From: Desulfovibrio sp.
GTDB lineage: Bacteria > Desulfobacterota > Desulfovibrionia > Desulfovibrionales > Desulfovibrionaceae
Assembly: GCA_030145055.1 (NCBI GenBank)
Contig: JAQYWK010000002.1
Span: forward strand, 310,001 to 374,000
Direction: 5' to 3'
Length of the DNA: 64,000 bases
Notes under the pieces: model-generated
Told to the model about the DNA's origin: nothing
The model's input: only the letters and a program-made list of their open reading frames with translations
Database searches by the model: none
In this document: positions 24,449 to 33,190 of the stretch, in pieces
How positions within the stretch are numbered: the stretch's first letter is position 1
Layout of the letters: every line of letters begins with the position of its first letter
Program-made: the position numbers and the translations under genes

Positions 24449-27400
24449 ATGATGAGAATGAATCGTAGAGATTTTGTGAAACTTACTACTGTTGCAGCCG
24501 CCGGGCTTGCTGCGGTTCCTGCCTTTGGCGGACTCAGTAAAGCTTTCGCAGCTCCAGCAGTCGATCGGGCTAAAGCACTTGATCCTAAATGGACCAAGCA
24601 AACCACATCAGTCTGTGCATATTGTTCAGTTGGTTGTGGTCTTTTAGTTAACACCTCACTTGAGACAAAACGTGCTGTCAATGTTGAAGGTAACCCTGAT
24701 CATCCAATTAATGAAGGTTCACTCTGTGCTAAGGGTGCAAGCTCAATTCAGATGACAGAAAATCCGGAACGTCCGGGTAAGTTCATGTATCGCGCTCCTT
24801 ACAGCGAAGAATACGTCGAAAAAGACTGGGATTTCTGTAAGAAACGCATTGCCCGTCTTATCAAAGATTCTCGCGACAAAAGTTTTGAAAAGAAAAATGC
24901 TAAGGGACAGACCGTTAACCGTACAATGGGTATCGCCTCTCTTGGTTCAGCTGCGCTTGACAATGAAGAATGTTATGCGATGCACAGCTTCATGCGTTCT
25001 TTAGGCCTGGTATATGTAGAACACCAGGCCAGGATCTGACACAGCGCAACAGTTGCGGCTCTGGTAGAGTCGTTCGGGCGCGGTGCGATGACAAATCACT
25101 GGAATGATCTCCAGAACAGTGATTGTATTTTGATTATGGGTAGCAATGCTGCCGAAAATCATCCAATTTCCTTCAAATGGGCTGTAAAAGCACAGCAGCG
25201 CGGCGGCAAGATTATTCATGTCGATCCTCGCTTCACACGTACATCAGCTAGATCTGATGCTTATATTGCTTTACGCTCAGGTACTGATATCGCTGTCCTC
25301 GGCGGTATGATCAACTACATCATTAAGAACAAGAAGTTCTTCCAAGAATACATGGTCGACTACACCAACGCATCTTTCATAGTTGGTAAAGACTACGGAT
25401 TCAATGATGGCTTATTCTCCGGCTTCGATGCGGAAACAAATTCATACGACAAGTCCAAATGGGCTTTCGAAATGGATGACAAGGGTATTCCAAAGCAGGA
25501 TAAGACACTCAAAGACCCTCAGTGTGTGTTCAATATTCTTAAAAAGCATTACGCTCGTTACACTCCTGAAAAAGTATCTACAATCTCCGGTGTTTCTACT
25601 GAAGATTTAGAACTGCTTTACAAAACATACACAGCTACAGGCGTGAAAGGCAAAGCCGGAACTATCATGTACGCAATGGGGTGGACTCAGCATTCAGTTG
25701 GGGTTCAGAACATTCGCGCCATGGCTATGATTCAGCTTATGCTCGGTAACATCGGTATTGCCGGTGGTGGTGTTAACGCACTCCGCGGTGAGTGTAACGT
25801 TCAGGGTTCAACTGACTACGCTCTGCTTTACCATATCCTTCCCGGATATCTTAAAACTCCGCTCGCAGGTCAGGACACACTTGATCAGTACAATAAAAAA
25901 TACACCCCAGTAAGCAACGACCCAGAAAGTGCTAACTGGTGGCAGCATTATCCAAAATACTCTGCAAGTCTTCTAAAGGCTATGTATTCCGAAGACAGTC
26001 CGGCAGATTCTTACCAGTATCTCCCACGTCTCGATTCACATAAAGCAAGCGTATACTCTTGGATTCCACTAATCGACAGAATGTACAATGACGGATTCTC
26101 CGGTGCTTTGATCTGGGGCATGAACCCAGCTTGTTCCAGCTCTGACGCTGTTAAAACTCGTAAAGCTCTCGGTAAACTCGACTGGATGGTTAACGTTAAC
26201 CTCTTCCGTTGTGAAACAAGTGATTTCTGGAAAGGTCCTGACATGGATCCGAAGAAAATCAAAACTGAAACATTCTTTATCCCTTGTGCATCAGCCATCG
26301 AAAAAGAAGGTTCTGTTTCCAACTCCGGTCGCTGGATGCAGTGGCGTTACAAAGGTCCAGATACCTTCGAAGATGTAATGACAGATGGTCACTACTTCCA
26401 CGAAATCTGGGAAGAGCTTGCTCACCTTTATGAAACTGAAGGCGGCGTATACCCAGAACCGATCACACATCTTAGCTTTAATAACATGTGTGAGAAGAAC
26501 GAAAAAGGTCATTACGAGTTCAGTGCTCAGAAGACCGCTAAGCTATGTAACGGTTGGTTCACCAAAGATACTGTCGTAAAGGGTAAAACCTTTAAGAAAG
26601 GACAGCAGGTTCCAAGTTTTGCATACTTGCAGGATGACGGTTCCACCACCTCTGGTAACTGGCTGTACTGTAACTCAGTTACTGACGAAGGTAATAAATC
26701 CGAACGTCACGACTCCACCCAGACCAAAGAACAGGCAAAAATTGGCTTGTTCCCGAACTGGACATGGTGTTGGCCCGTTAACCGCCGTATTCTCTATAAC
26801 CGCGCTTCCGTTGACTCTAAGGGTAATCCTTGGAATCCAGAAAAGCCTGTTATCGCATGGAACGGTTCCAAATGGGTCGGAGATGTTCCTGATGGTGGCT
26901 GGAAACCAGGCACCAAGCATCCATTTATCATGCGCAAAAATGGTTTCGGACAGCTGTTCGGACCGGGCCGTGCTGATGGACCGCTTCCTGAATACTACGA
27001 ACCACTCGAGTGTCCAGTATCAGATCATCCTTTCTCCAAGCGTTTGCACAACCCAACAGCTGTGCAGATCAAGAGCGAAGAGAAAGCCGTATGTGATCCA
27101 CGCTACCCGTTCGTTGGAACAACTTACCGCGTAACCGAACATTGGCAGACTGGTTCAATGACTCGCTGGTGTTCATGGTTAGTAGAAGCCGAGCCACAGA
27201 TGTTCATTGAGATCAGCCCAGAACTAGCTGAACTTCGCGGAATCAAGAACGGCGATAAGTGTACTGTAGAAAGCCTTCGTGGCTCACTATGGGCCATCGC
27301 AATGGTAACTGAAAGAATTAGTCCATACCTTGTTCAGGGACAACAAATTCACATGGTCGGAATGCCTTGGCACTTCGGCTGGGTAACACCGGTTAACGGC

Positions 27401-27511
27401 GGAGACTCTGCTAACATCGTTACCCCGAACGTTGGTGACCCGAACACTGGTATTCCAGAATACAAAGCCTTTATGGTCAATCTGCGTAAGTGGAAGGAGG
27501 GTGACAAGTAA
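24449..27511 (+). CDS. fdhA: Formate dehydrogenase alpha subunit, selenocysteine-containing, Tat-exported
   Basis: One gene of 1021 codons, read through the UGA at 25037-25039 as selenocysteine (residue 197, in HQARI-U-HSATVAAL). It catalyses formate oxidation to CO2 at a Mo or W bis-pyranopterin. The N-terminus is a twin-arginine signal (MNRRDFVKL, hydrophobic stretch, KAFAAPA), so the enzyme is periplasmic. A [4Fe-4S] site follows: CAYCSVGC then CAKG. The Sec plus following His is the known active-site pair, and a SECIS-like hairpin lies 18 nt after the UGA. The C-terminal molybdopterin-binding domain starts near residue 880. AAGGAG precedes three close ATGs (24449, 24452, 24458). fdhB overlaps the stop by 1 bp. 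Confidence 0.96.
25057..25071 (+). promoter_or_regulatory. Bacterial SECIS-like hairpin in fdhA
   Basis: GGCTCT, loop GGT, AGAGTC: a six-pair stem (one G-U) with a GGU loop, starting 18 nt after the Sec UGA. Position and a GU-containing apical loop agree with the SelB-binding hairpins known from fdhF-type genes. It is read as codons as well. Confidence 0.75.
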
Positions 27512-28269
27512 TGAACGGTAAAAGCTTTTTCGTAGACCTCACCCTTTGTACCGCTTGCCGCGGTTGTCAGGTGGCTTGCAAGCAGTGGAAAAAACTCCCT
27601 GCTGAAAAGACACGCAATATGGGTTCTCACCAGAACCCGCAGGATCTATCATCTAAAACTATTCGTCTTGTTCGTTTCAATGAAACAATGGACGATAAAG
27701 GTAAACTGAGCTGGAACTTCTTCCCTGAGCAGTGCAGACATTGCATTGAGCCGCCTTGTAAGTACGTGGTAAACATGTACGCTCCTGGCGGAGTTGTTCA
27801 GGACCCAGAAACTGGCGCAGTTGAAATGACAGATAAAGCTATTATCAAACCAGGCCGTTTAGATAGCTGGGAACTATGTCCTTACAATGTTCCACGTCAG
27901 GATCCTGAAACAGGACTTTGGAACAAATGTGACATGTGTATTGATCGCGTAAAGATCGGTATGCTCCCATCTTGTGTACAGAGTTGTCCGACCGGCACCA
28001 TGAACTTTGGTGATCGTGAAGATATGTTGGCTCTTGCAAATAAACGTCTGGCTGAAGTTCAAAAGACCAAGCCTAAAGCGTTCTTAGCTGACCCTGAAGA
28101 TGTTCGCGTAATTTATCTGTGTGAAACAGATCCTGAAAATTACGCAGAGCACCTAGTAGCTTCGGTTGATCAACGCAAAACGGTTATGACGGCTAGCGGA
28201 CCTGCTCAGACAAAGAGTTCGCGTCGCGGATTTTTGTCAGCAGCTCTTGGCAAAAACAAGAAAGCCTAA
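27511..28269 (+). CDS. fdhB: Formate dehydrogenase beta subunit, four-cluster ferredoxin type
   Basis: 252 residues with four cysteine groups for [4Fe-4S] clusters: CTACRGCQVACKQW (10-23), CRHCIEPPC, CPYN...CDMC, and CVQSCPTG. It takes electrons from FdhA and passes them to the c-type cytochrome. It has no signal peptide of its own, so it should be exported with FdhA through Tat, as in other periplasmic FDHs, and there is no C-terminal membrane helix, so the complex is soluble. The last residues contain SSRRGFLSAALG, which looks like a twin-arginine motif at the wrong end of the protein. The ATG overlaps the fdhA stop. Confidence 0.94.
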   Translation: MNGKSFFVDLTLCTACRGCQVACKQWKKLPAEKTRNMGSHQNPQDLSSKTIRLVRFNETMDDKGKLSWNFFPEQCRHCIEPPCKYVVNMYAPGGVVQDPETGAVEMTDKAIIKPGRLDSWELCPYNVPRQDPETGLWNKCDMCIDRVKIGMLPSCVQSCPTGTMNFGDREDMLALANKRLAEVQKTKPKAFLADPEDVRVIYLCETDPENYAEHLVASVDQRKTVMTASGPAQTKSSRRGFLSAALGKNKKA

Positions 28270-28295
28270 ACAGACACACACAAAGAGGAAATAAA

Positions 28296-28715
28296 ATGAA
28301 AAACTTATTCATCGTGTGCCTACTCTGTATGGGCATGACGGTTATAGCCATGGCAGCTAATGCTGAGGAAGCTCCTGAAGCACCTCAAGATGAAATTATG
28401 ATTAACTTCATCAAAGGCAATAGCAAAGACGACCTCGGAGTTGCTTTCAATCATACTAGTCATGAAAATTATGAATGTATTGATTGTCATCACGATCTTA
28501 AAAAATCCAAGGTTCCAACTAGTTGTTCGACTTGTCACACTGACTTCGCACCAGTGCCTACGAAAGGTTACAAGTCCTACTTCAAGGCAATGCATAAAAA
28601 ACGTCTCAACGCTAAGCGCCCTTCATGCTTATCGTGTCACGTTAAAGAATTCGGAAATGATCCTTCAATGACCGGGTGTACATCCTCCTCATGTCATCCG
28701 GACGGAATAAAGTAA
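28296..28715 (+). CDS. Tetrahaem c3-type cytochrome of the fdh operon
   Basis: 139 residues. A signal peptide (about 1-23, ending AMAANA) sends it to the periplasm. Four haem-attachment motifs are visible: C61-x2-C64-H, C77-x2-C80-H, C111-x2-C114-H and C128-x4-C133-H; the last with four spacer residues is typical of c3 cytochromes. Candidate distal histidines are H53, H56, H66 and H100. It is the expected electron acceptor for FdhAB. It starts 26 bp after fdhB with GAGG upstream, and a strong terminator follows, closing the operon. Confidence 0.92.
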   Translation: MKNLFIVCLLCMGMTVIAMAANAEEAPEAPQDEIMINFIKGNSKDDLGVAFNHTSHENYECIDCHHDLKKSKVPTSCSTCHTDFAPVPTKGYKSYFKAMHKKRLNAKRPSCLSCHVKEFGNDPSMTGCTSSSCHPDGIK

Positions 28716-28770
28716 CCTAGGTTACAGTCTCCCGCATCAGACCTTCAAAGGTCCGTAGCACTCCACATGA

Positions 28771-28809
28771 AAGCCCGTTTACACTTAGTGTAAACGGGCT
28801 TCTTGTTTT
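28771..28809 (+). terminator. Terminator of the fdh operon
   Basis: Arms AAGCCCGTTTACAC and GTGTAAACGGGCTT around loop TTA, followed by TCTTGTTTTG. Confidence 0.9.
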
Positions 28810-28923
28810 GATTGGGGCGGGAACCTTCAGCGAATCAAGGCATATTTTTTAATATAAACGGTTGGTTCCACCAACGCCATATTCCATTGTCAGACATAAT
28901 ATCCCTATTTAGAAGTTAGTCTT

Positions 28924-29673
28924 TTATTCAAGTGACCAAATCAACTTCAAAGCCATCAAAATCAACACACAACCAAGCATTTTCTTAACAGACTCAGGAC
29001 GCATTCTATGGTGCATCACTCTGGTTCCAAGATATCCACCAGCCCATGCTGCTAGCCCAGCAAAAATCAAAATTTTAATTGAAACAGAGCCCATCGCAAG
29101 ATAGGCCATAAAAGCTGAGAAAGAGGAGAAAGGCACAGCAAAGGCCGTCACTGTTGCAACTTTTTTAGGATTAAAACCCTGTAAAATCATCAATGGCGAA
29201 ATTATCCCACCACCACCGACACCGAGCAAACCGGAGAAAAATCCAGCGACAACTCCAACCAATAAAGGACCAATTACAGGTCGGTCTTCCCGGTACTGAT
29301 CTTTATATTTAGATCTTTTAAAAAAAAGCATCATACAACCGGAAAAAAGAAGGAACCCGATAAACACAAAAAAAATTACACGAGTACTGAGATAATGCCC
29401 TGCCCATGCCCCCACTGGAGCTAAAAGTATAGATGAAACAATAATAGGCAGCCCGAGCTTGAAATCCAAACGCTTAGCCTTGATATTGGAATATGTTGCA
29501 CCAAGCATGCTCAGACAGTTTACAAAAAGACCAGTCGGACGAGCTAAATTGAAAGGTATGCCCAACCATGTCAGAGAGGGAATAAGAACCAGCGCTGAAC
29601 CAACACCACCCAGAGCAAATATGAAACTCAGCACAAAAGAAATACACGCAATAACGATTGTTAAATCAAACAT
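28924..29673 (-). CDS. TauE/SafE (TSUP) family membrane permease
   Basis: 249 residues with about eight hydrophobic segments. Two related halves show the family pattern: GGVGSALVLIPSLTWLGIPF in the first, and LGVGGGGIISPLMIL near residue 155 in the second. Members export sulfite, sulfoacetate or other small organosulfur anions, or take up thiosulfate; the substrate here cannot be told. A rhodanese-domain gene lies 75 bp upstream on the same strand, with a hairpin between them. The pairing suggests sulfur-anion handling. Confidence 0.86.
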   Translation of the reverse strand: MFDLTIVIACISFVLSFIFALGGVGSALVLIPSLTWLGIPFNLARPTGLFVNCLSMLGATYSNIKAKRLDFKLGLPIIVSSILLAPVGAWAGHYLSTRVIFFVFIGFLLFSGCMMLFFKRSKYKDQYREDRPVIGPLLVGVVAGFFSGLLGVGGGGIISPLMILQGFNPKKVATVTAFAVPFSSFSAFMAYLAMGSVSIKILIFAGLAAWAGGYLGTRVMHHRMRPESVKKMLGCVLILMALKLIWSLE

Positions 29674-29703
29674 TATGATATGCCTATTTTAAATACTTAA
29701 AAG

Positions 29704-29741
29704 CATGTCGTGCCCTCCCACCACATTGGAATAGGCACGAC
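29704..29741 (-). repeat. Hairpin between rhodanese and TauE genes
   Basis: Perfect 11-bp arms CATGTCGTGCC and GGCACGACATG with a loop of about 16 nt. On the minus strand it is followed by CTTTTAAG, a weak T-tract. It may be a partial terminator or mRNA-processing hairpin within the pair. Confidence 0.6.
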
Positions 29742-29748
29742 ATGAAAA

Positions 29749-30123
29749 CTACATCTTTGCAAGAGGGCCAGGTTTAAAAAGACCAATCAGATCTTCCAAC
29801 GGAGCAGCCAATCCCTTGACTTCATCATACCCATTTGCCCGCAAATAAGTGTACGCCACAGCGCTGCGGAAAATTGAAGTACAAAAAGTAATAATAAATT
29901 TATCCTTTGGAAGCTCATTTATTCTTTTTGGAAGTTCGTGCAGTGGAATATTGGTTGCGAAAGGAAAAACCACATAACTCTGCTCAAGCTCAGTACGCAC
30001 ATCCAAAAAAATAAACTTATCATTTCCGAGAATCTTGCGAACCCCATCAACACTTATGACGTGCTGACCGGAACCTAAAAAATCAAAATCCATCTCCTCT
30101 AAAACATGATCAAAATCTTTCAT
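29749..30123 (-). CDS. Rhodanese-like domain protein, single domain
   Basis: 124 residues, cytoplasmic. The rhodanese fold can be followed: ISVDGVRKIL, FIFLDVRTELEQSYV, ATNIPLHELPKRI, and the active-site loop FCTSIFRSAVAYTYL with the catalytic Cys followed five residues later by Arg. It could transfer sulfane sulfur to a thiol acceptor. About 25 residues precede the domain. It is followed on the same strand by the TauE-like permease, and such pairs are seen in sulfur-metabolising bacteria. Confidence 0.85.
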   Translation of the reverse strand: MKDFDHVLEEMDFDFLGSGQHVISVDGVRKILGNDKFIFLDVRTELEQSYVVFPFATNIPLHELPKRINELPKDKFIITFCTSIFRSAVAYTYLRANGYDEVKGLAAPLEDLIGLFKPGPLAKM

Positions 30124-30524
30124 TTTACTCTCCGTTTTAACAACATTATTGTCTGATCTTAAAATCTTCTAATTAGAAATCACCCGCAGCATTGTGAAGG
30201 AGTACTACTCTTAAGCAATTTGCGTAATTGGCAAAACAACCAACTAGTTTTCAAAAAAAAATGTACCCCAAACCCAAAACAACACTTTTACACCGCAGCT
30301 ATTATCTTTACCACCTCTGGAAATAACGCCGAATAAAAGTCAATGTCAACAAATTATATAAATATAACAGATAGAAGATGTATATAAATTAAGGAGATAA
30401 GTTAGCTTCACAAGGCTCAAAGTAACATCCTTTTTATCTATAAAGACCGTTGAGTGATGTAAAATATTTCCATTCTATGTAACCATTTACAAAATTAAAA
30501 AAAACTCACCTGCGAAAGTTGTTC
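30124..30524. other. Gene-free AT-rich stretch
   Basis: About 400 bp between the rhodanese gene and the PPC-domain gene, both on the minus strand. The left end must hold the rhodanese-TauE promoter. I see no ORF, RNA or clear terminator. Confidence 0.5.
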
Positions 30525-30944
30525 TTAATATTTCAACAAATTCAAACCAATCTCTTCACTAAACTCTCTACCGACTGTTCCAGAAACGATATCAATCCAA
30601 ATCTCACCAGTTGCGCTAACTGTTGCTGCATTAAGATGTCCGCCGAATGCATTGTAATCGATGTCACTTAGGGTTGCGTGCAGGTGTAAATAGACCTCAC
30701 CATTCATTCTCGAAATGTTACCAATCAGGCTGGTAATCTCAAAATGCTTCTCCAAAGTCGTAGAAAAATACTTCTTTGTTTCGGGGTTAAACAGCCCAAC
30801 AGTCGCTTTATTAATAGCTCCGATTCCAGAAACACAACCGAGTTCAATATTTTCCTTGCTGCAAATTTCACTTAAGCATGCAATAATTTCTTCGCCCGGG
30901 TCCAATCTCACGAGCACTTTAGATCCATAGTTCTTGTATTCCAT
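30525..30944 (-). CDS. PPC (DUF296) domain protein
   Basis: 139 residues from the ATG at 30944, which has AAGGTGG 7 bp upstream; the frame runs open to 31010 but without a site. The sequence fits the PPC/DUF296 trimeric fold: VLVRLDPGEEIIACLSEICSKENIELGCVSGIGAINKATVGLF, then HLHATLSDIDYNAFGGHLNAATVSATGEIWI with the conserved HLH and GGHL histidines that bind a metal ion. Bacterial stand-alone PPC proteins have unknown roles; plant relatives bind DNA through an added AT-hook, absent here. It is divergent from a FadR-type regulator 170 bp away, which may control it. Confidence 0.82.
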   Translation of the reverse strand: MEYKNYGSKVLVRLDPGEEIIACLSEICSKENIELGCVSGIGAINKATVGLFNPETKKYFSTTLEKHFEITSLIGNISRMNGEVYLHLHATLSDIDYNAFGGHLNAATVSATGEIWIDIVSGTVGREFSEEIGLNLLKY

Positions 30945-31114
30945 TACAAATACCACCTTTATTTCATTGTTATTAGCTTTTAAAACAGCCACTTGTATAC
31001 ATATAAACATCTTAACATCTGACGTTTATACTAGTTGTAACTCTCATATAATTATTCTGTCAACCAAAAACAGATTCTTGAGTATCTCCCGTAATTCTCT
31101 TAAGGTCGCAAACT

Positions 31115-31825
31115 ATGAAAAAGAATCCTCTCAAGGCCCAACGCAAACGTCTGAGTGATCAAGTTGTTGAAATGTTAATTTCAATGATTGTTAGTGGAGA
31201 TTTGAAACCAGGCGAAAAGCTCCCACCTGAACCAGTGCTTATGGAGCAATTCGGAGTAGGCAGGAGTTCTATTCGCGAAGCCGTAGGCGCGCTTGAATTA
31301 ATAGGGGTGCTTTCTGTTCGCCCGGGAGATGGAACTCGCGTCACAGATTGGGCAAGTAACGTCGAACCGAAATCGGTTGGTTTATCACTGCTCACCATTG
31401 GGCATGATAAAATTAATGACTTGATGGAGGCTAGATTAGAACTTGAGCAATCTATTGCTAAATTTGCCGCTAGACGGGCAACCGTGGATGATATCGAAGA
31501 GATTCAAAAGCAGCATAAAAGTTTCTTGCAAGCCAAAAAAAGCGGCCGCAAAATGATTACCGCAGATTTAGCATTTCATTCAGCGGTAGTGAAAGCCTGC
31601 CATAATACCGTGCTAATAAGATTTTTTTCTGAAATGCGTCAGCCAGTTCGATTATGGATGGAGCAAAAAGCGAAATATGACTGGGGCTTTGAACAAGTAG
31701 CTGAAGAGCACGAAATTATTTTGAACGCAATTAAATCACACGATGAAACAGCAGCCCAGACCGCAATGTGTTCACACATTAAACTAGCTGGCGAAAAACT
31801 AATTTCTGCAATGGCAGGTTCTTAA
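31115..31825 (+). CDS. FadR-subfamily GntR transcriptional regulator
   Basis: 236 residues. N-terminal winged helix (about 8-75): LSDQVVEMLISMIVSGDLKPGEKLPPE, then MEQFGVGRSSIREAVGALELIGVLSVRPGDGTRV. The C-terminal FCD domain (about 95-230) is all helical with metal-binding candidates: D/E in LMEARLELEQ, H in LAFHSAVVKACHN, and H in EEHEIILNAI and CSHIKLA. FCD regulators sense carboxylic acids such as lactate, pyruvate or gluconate. The target is unknown; it lies next to a divergent PPC-domain gene and convergent with the S41 peptidase. Confidence 0.9.
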   Translation: MKKNPLKAQRKRLSDQVVEMLISMIVSGDLKPGEKLPPEPVLMEQFGVGRSSIREAVGALELIGVLSVRPGDGTRVTDWASNVEPKSVGLSLLTIGHDKINDLMEARLELEQSIAKFAARRATVDDIEEIQKQHKSFLQAKKSGRKMITADLAFHSAVVKACHNTVLIRFFSEMRQPVRLWMEQKAKYDWGFEQVAEEHEIILNAIKSHDETAAQTAMCSHIKLAGEKLISAMAGS

Positions 31826-31845
31826 AGTGAAAACAACTCTTGGAT

Positions 31846-33027
31846 TTACAGCGTTTGCAAATATGCAACCGCAGCGTCTAATTCGACATCGTCTGTGGCG
31901 TCCTTTTTCGCATATGTTAACATATTTGCTGAGGTCTTAGGGACACGAATATCTGGAGTTACACAGCCGAGGCCATCCTTACTATCAACCTGAATTACTT
32001 TATATTTATCCAAGGAGCGTCCCATAGGAAAAGAGATCGAATAACCAAGTGGAAGTGAAGCTTTTCCGCCTACTATACCAAACGATCCGTTGGTACCATA
32101 AAAGCTCACCACATGACCTAGATCCAATCTTTTAATAGCCATAGCTATGCCTTCTGCAGAACTGATGGAATCAGGATTTACAATAACAACTACCGGTTTG
32201 GTAATGTACTGAGGACTTTGCGGTTCAATATTCAATGGAACATTTCGTTTGACGACTGAATTATCTTCTGGATCATCAGGAACAGTATCAAATATTCCTG
32301 TATATTCATTGTAGACGCTTTGGTATTCATAAATAGTTTGTTCAGAATAGAAATAACCCACAATATTGGCAGCTAGTGCATCAGTTCCACCAAGGTTCCC
32401 GCGGACATCAATAATGATTCCCGGGACGTTTCTACCTACTAAGAATTCCATTGCCTCTTTGAATTTAGCAGCAAGCGCATGCTCATCACCACCTAATGCC
32501 AAAGAATGGGTCGTAGGACTCCACAGGGTTGAAAGCAGTGCTAAAGCTGTTGCGATTGGTACGTCATTCCATTCTAAAATCATATCACCTAGTACCATTC
32601 CAAAACCATAGCTTCCATCAGAATGTTTTAGCATGATATTTGTTGTGACATTATCACTCCAAAAAACATGCCCATCAGGAATGGATTTAGTATATTCTAA
32701 GAATGCAGTAATATATTCATCTTCGCTAGAATTGACTTCAGCTAGAACAATTTTTGGACGAGTATTACTGTTTAACGTAGCATAATCTAAATCTTTCCAC
32801 TCTGTAAAAGCATACTGTTCTATCATTTGCGCATGAATTGCATCATATGCTTCGACCCAGCCCATTTCACTATAATCTGCCGCAGAGGCCGCTTTAAATA
32901 CATAACTATTATCATCATCCAGCCGACCACAACCTGCATTACCACAAAGCACAAATGTAGATAAACAGACGAGGACAATCAAGATACTACGTACCCGGTA
33001 AGACATCTTTAGAGAAATATATAACAT
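31846..33027 (-). CDS. S41-family (C-terminal-processing-like) peptidase, exported
   Basis: 393 residues. An N-terminal hydrophobic export segment (about 12-32) ends in CGNAGC; the Cys context is only a poor lipobox. The S41 core follows: GIIIDVRGNLGGTDALAANI, then VVVIVNPDSISSAEGIAMAIK, where the Ser before AEG is the expected nucleophile, and YGTNGSFGIVGGKASLPLGYSISFP. A short linker joins the region around WNDVPIATAL, which resembles the end of a PDZ-like domain, directly to the helix before IIIDVRGN; the usual middle strands appear shorter than in typical members. No clear terminator separates it from the convergent regulator gene. Confidence 0.82.
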   Translation of the reverse strand: MLYISLKMSYRVRSILIVLVCLSTFVLCGNAGCGRLDDDNSYVFKAASAADYSEMGWVEAYDAIHAQMIEQYAFTEWKDLDYATLNSNTRPKIVLAEVNSSEDEYITAFLEYTKSIPDGHVFWSDNVTTNIMLKHSDGSYGFGMVLGDMILEWNDVPIATALALLSTLWSPTTHSLALGGDEHALAAKFKEAMEFLVGRNVPGIIIDVRGNLGGTDALAANIVGYFYSEQTIYEYQSVYNEYTGIFDTVPDDPEDNSVVKRNVPLNIEPQSPQYITKPVVVIVNPDSISSAEGIAMAIKRLDLGHVVSFYGTNGSFGIVGGKASLPLGYSISFPMGRSLDKYKVIQVDSKDGLGCVTPDIRVPKTSANMLTYAKKDATDDVELDAAVAYLQTL

Positions 33028-33130
33028 TAATAAAACCTGATTATATATTACTAATTACTCTCGTGAATGAATTTATAGACGCTATACCACCTAAGATTCC
33101 AAAACAAACGACTTTTGAATGGAACAAAAA

Positions 33131-33158
33131 AGGACCAGCCTCAAAAGAGACTGGCCCA
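33131..33158 (-). terminator. Terminator after the exported amidotransferase-like gene
   Basis: On the minus strand GGGCCAGTCTC, loop TTTT, GAGGCTGGTCC, then six T residues; pairing includes two G-U pairs. Confidence 0.85.
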
Positions 33159-33190
33159 ATATCAAAAGTCAAATTAATAAAGCTTAATGT

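Noticed and set aside
25037-25039. Apparent stop splitting fdhA into two pieces, suggesting a pseudogene
   Set aside because: It is UGA at the known selenocysteine position with a SECIS-like hairpin after it, and both halves are fully conserved; the gene is intact.
26619-27134. 171-codon ORF within fdhA in another frame
   Set aside because: Shadow of the strongly biased fdhA coding sequence; no ribosome-binding site and no family resemblance.
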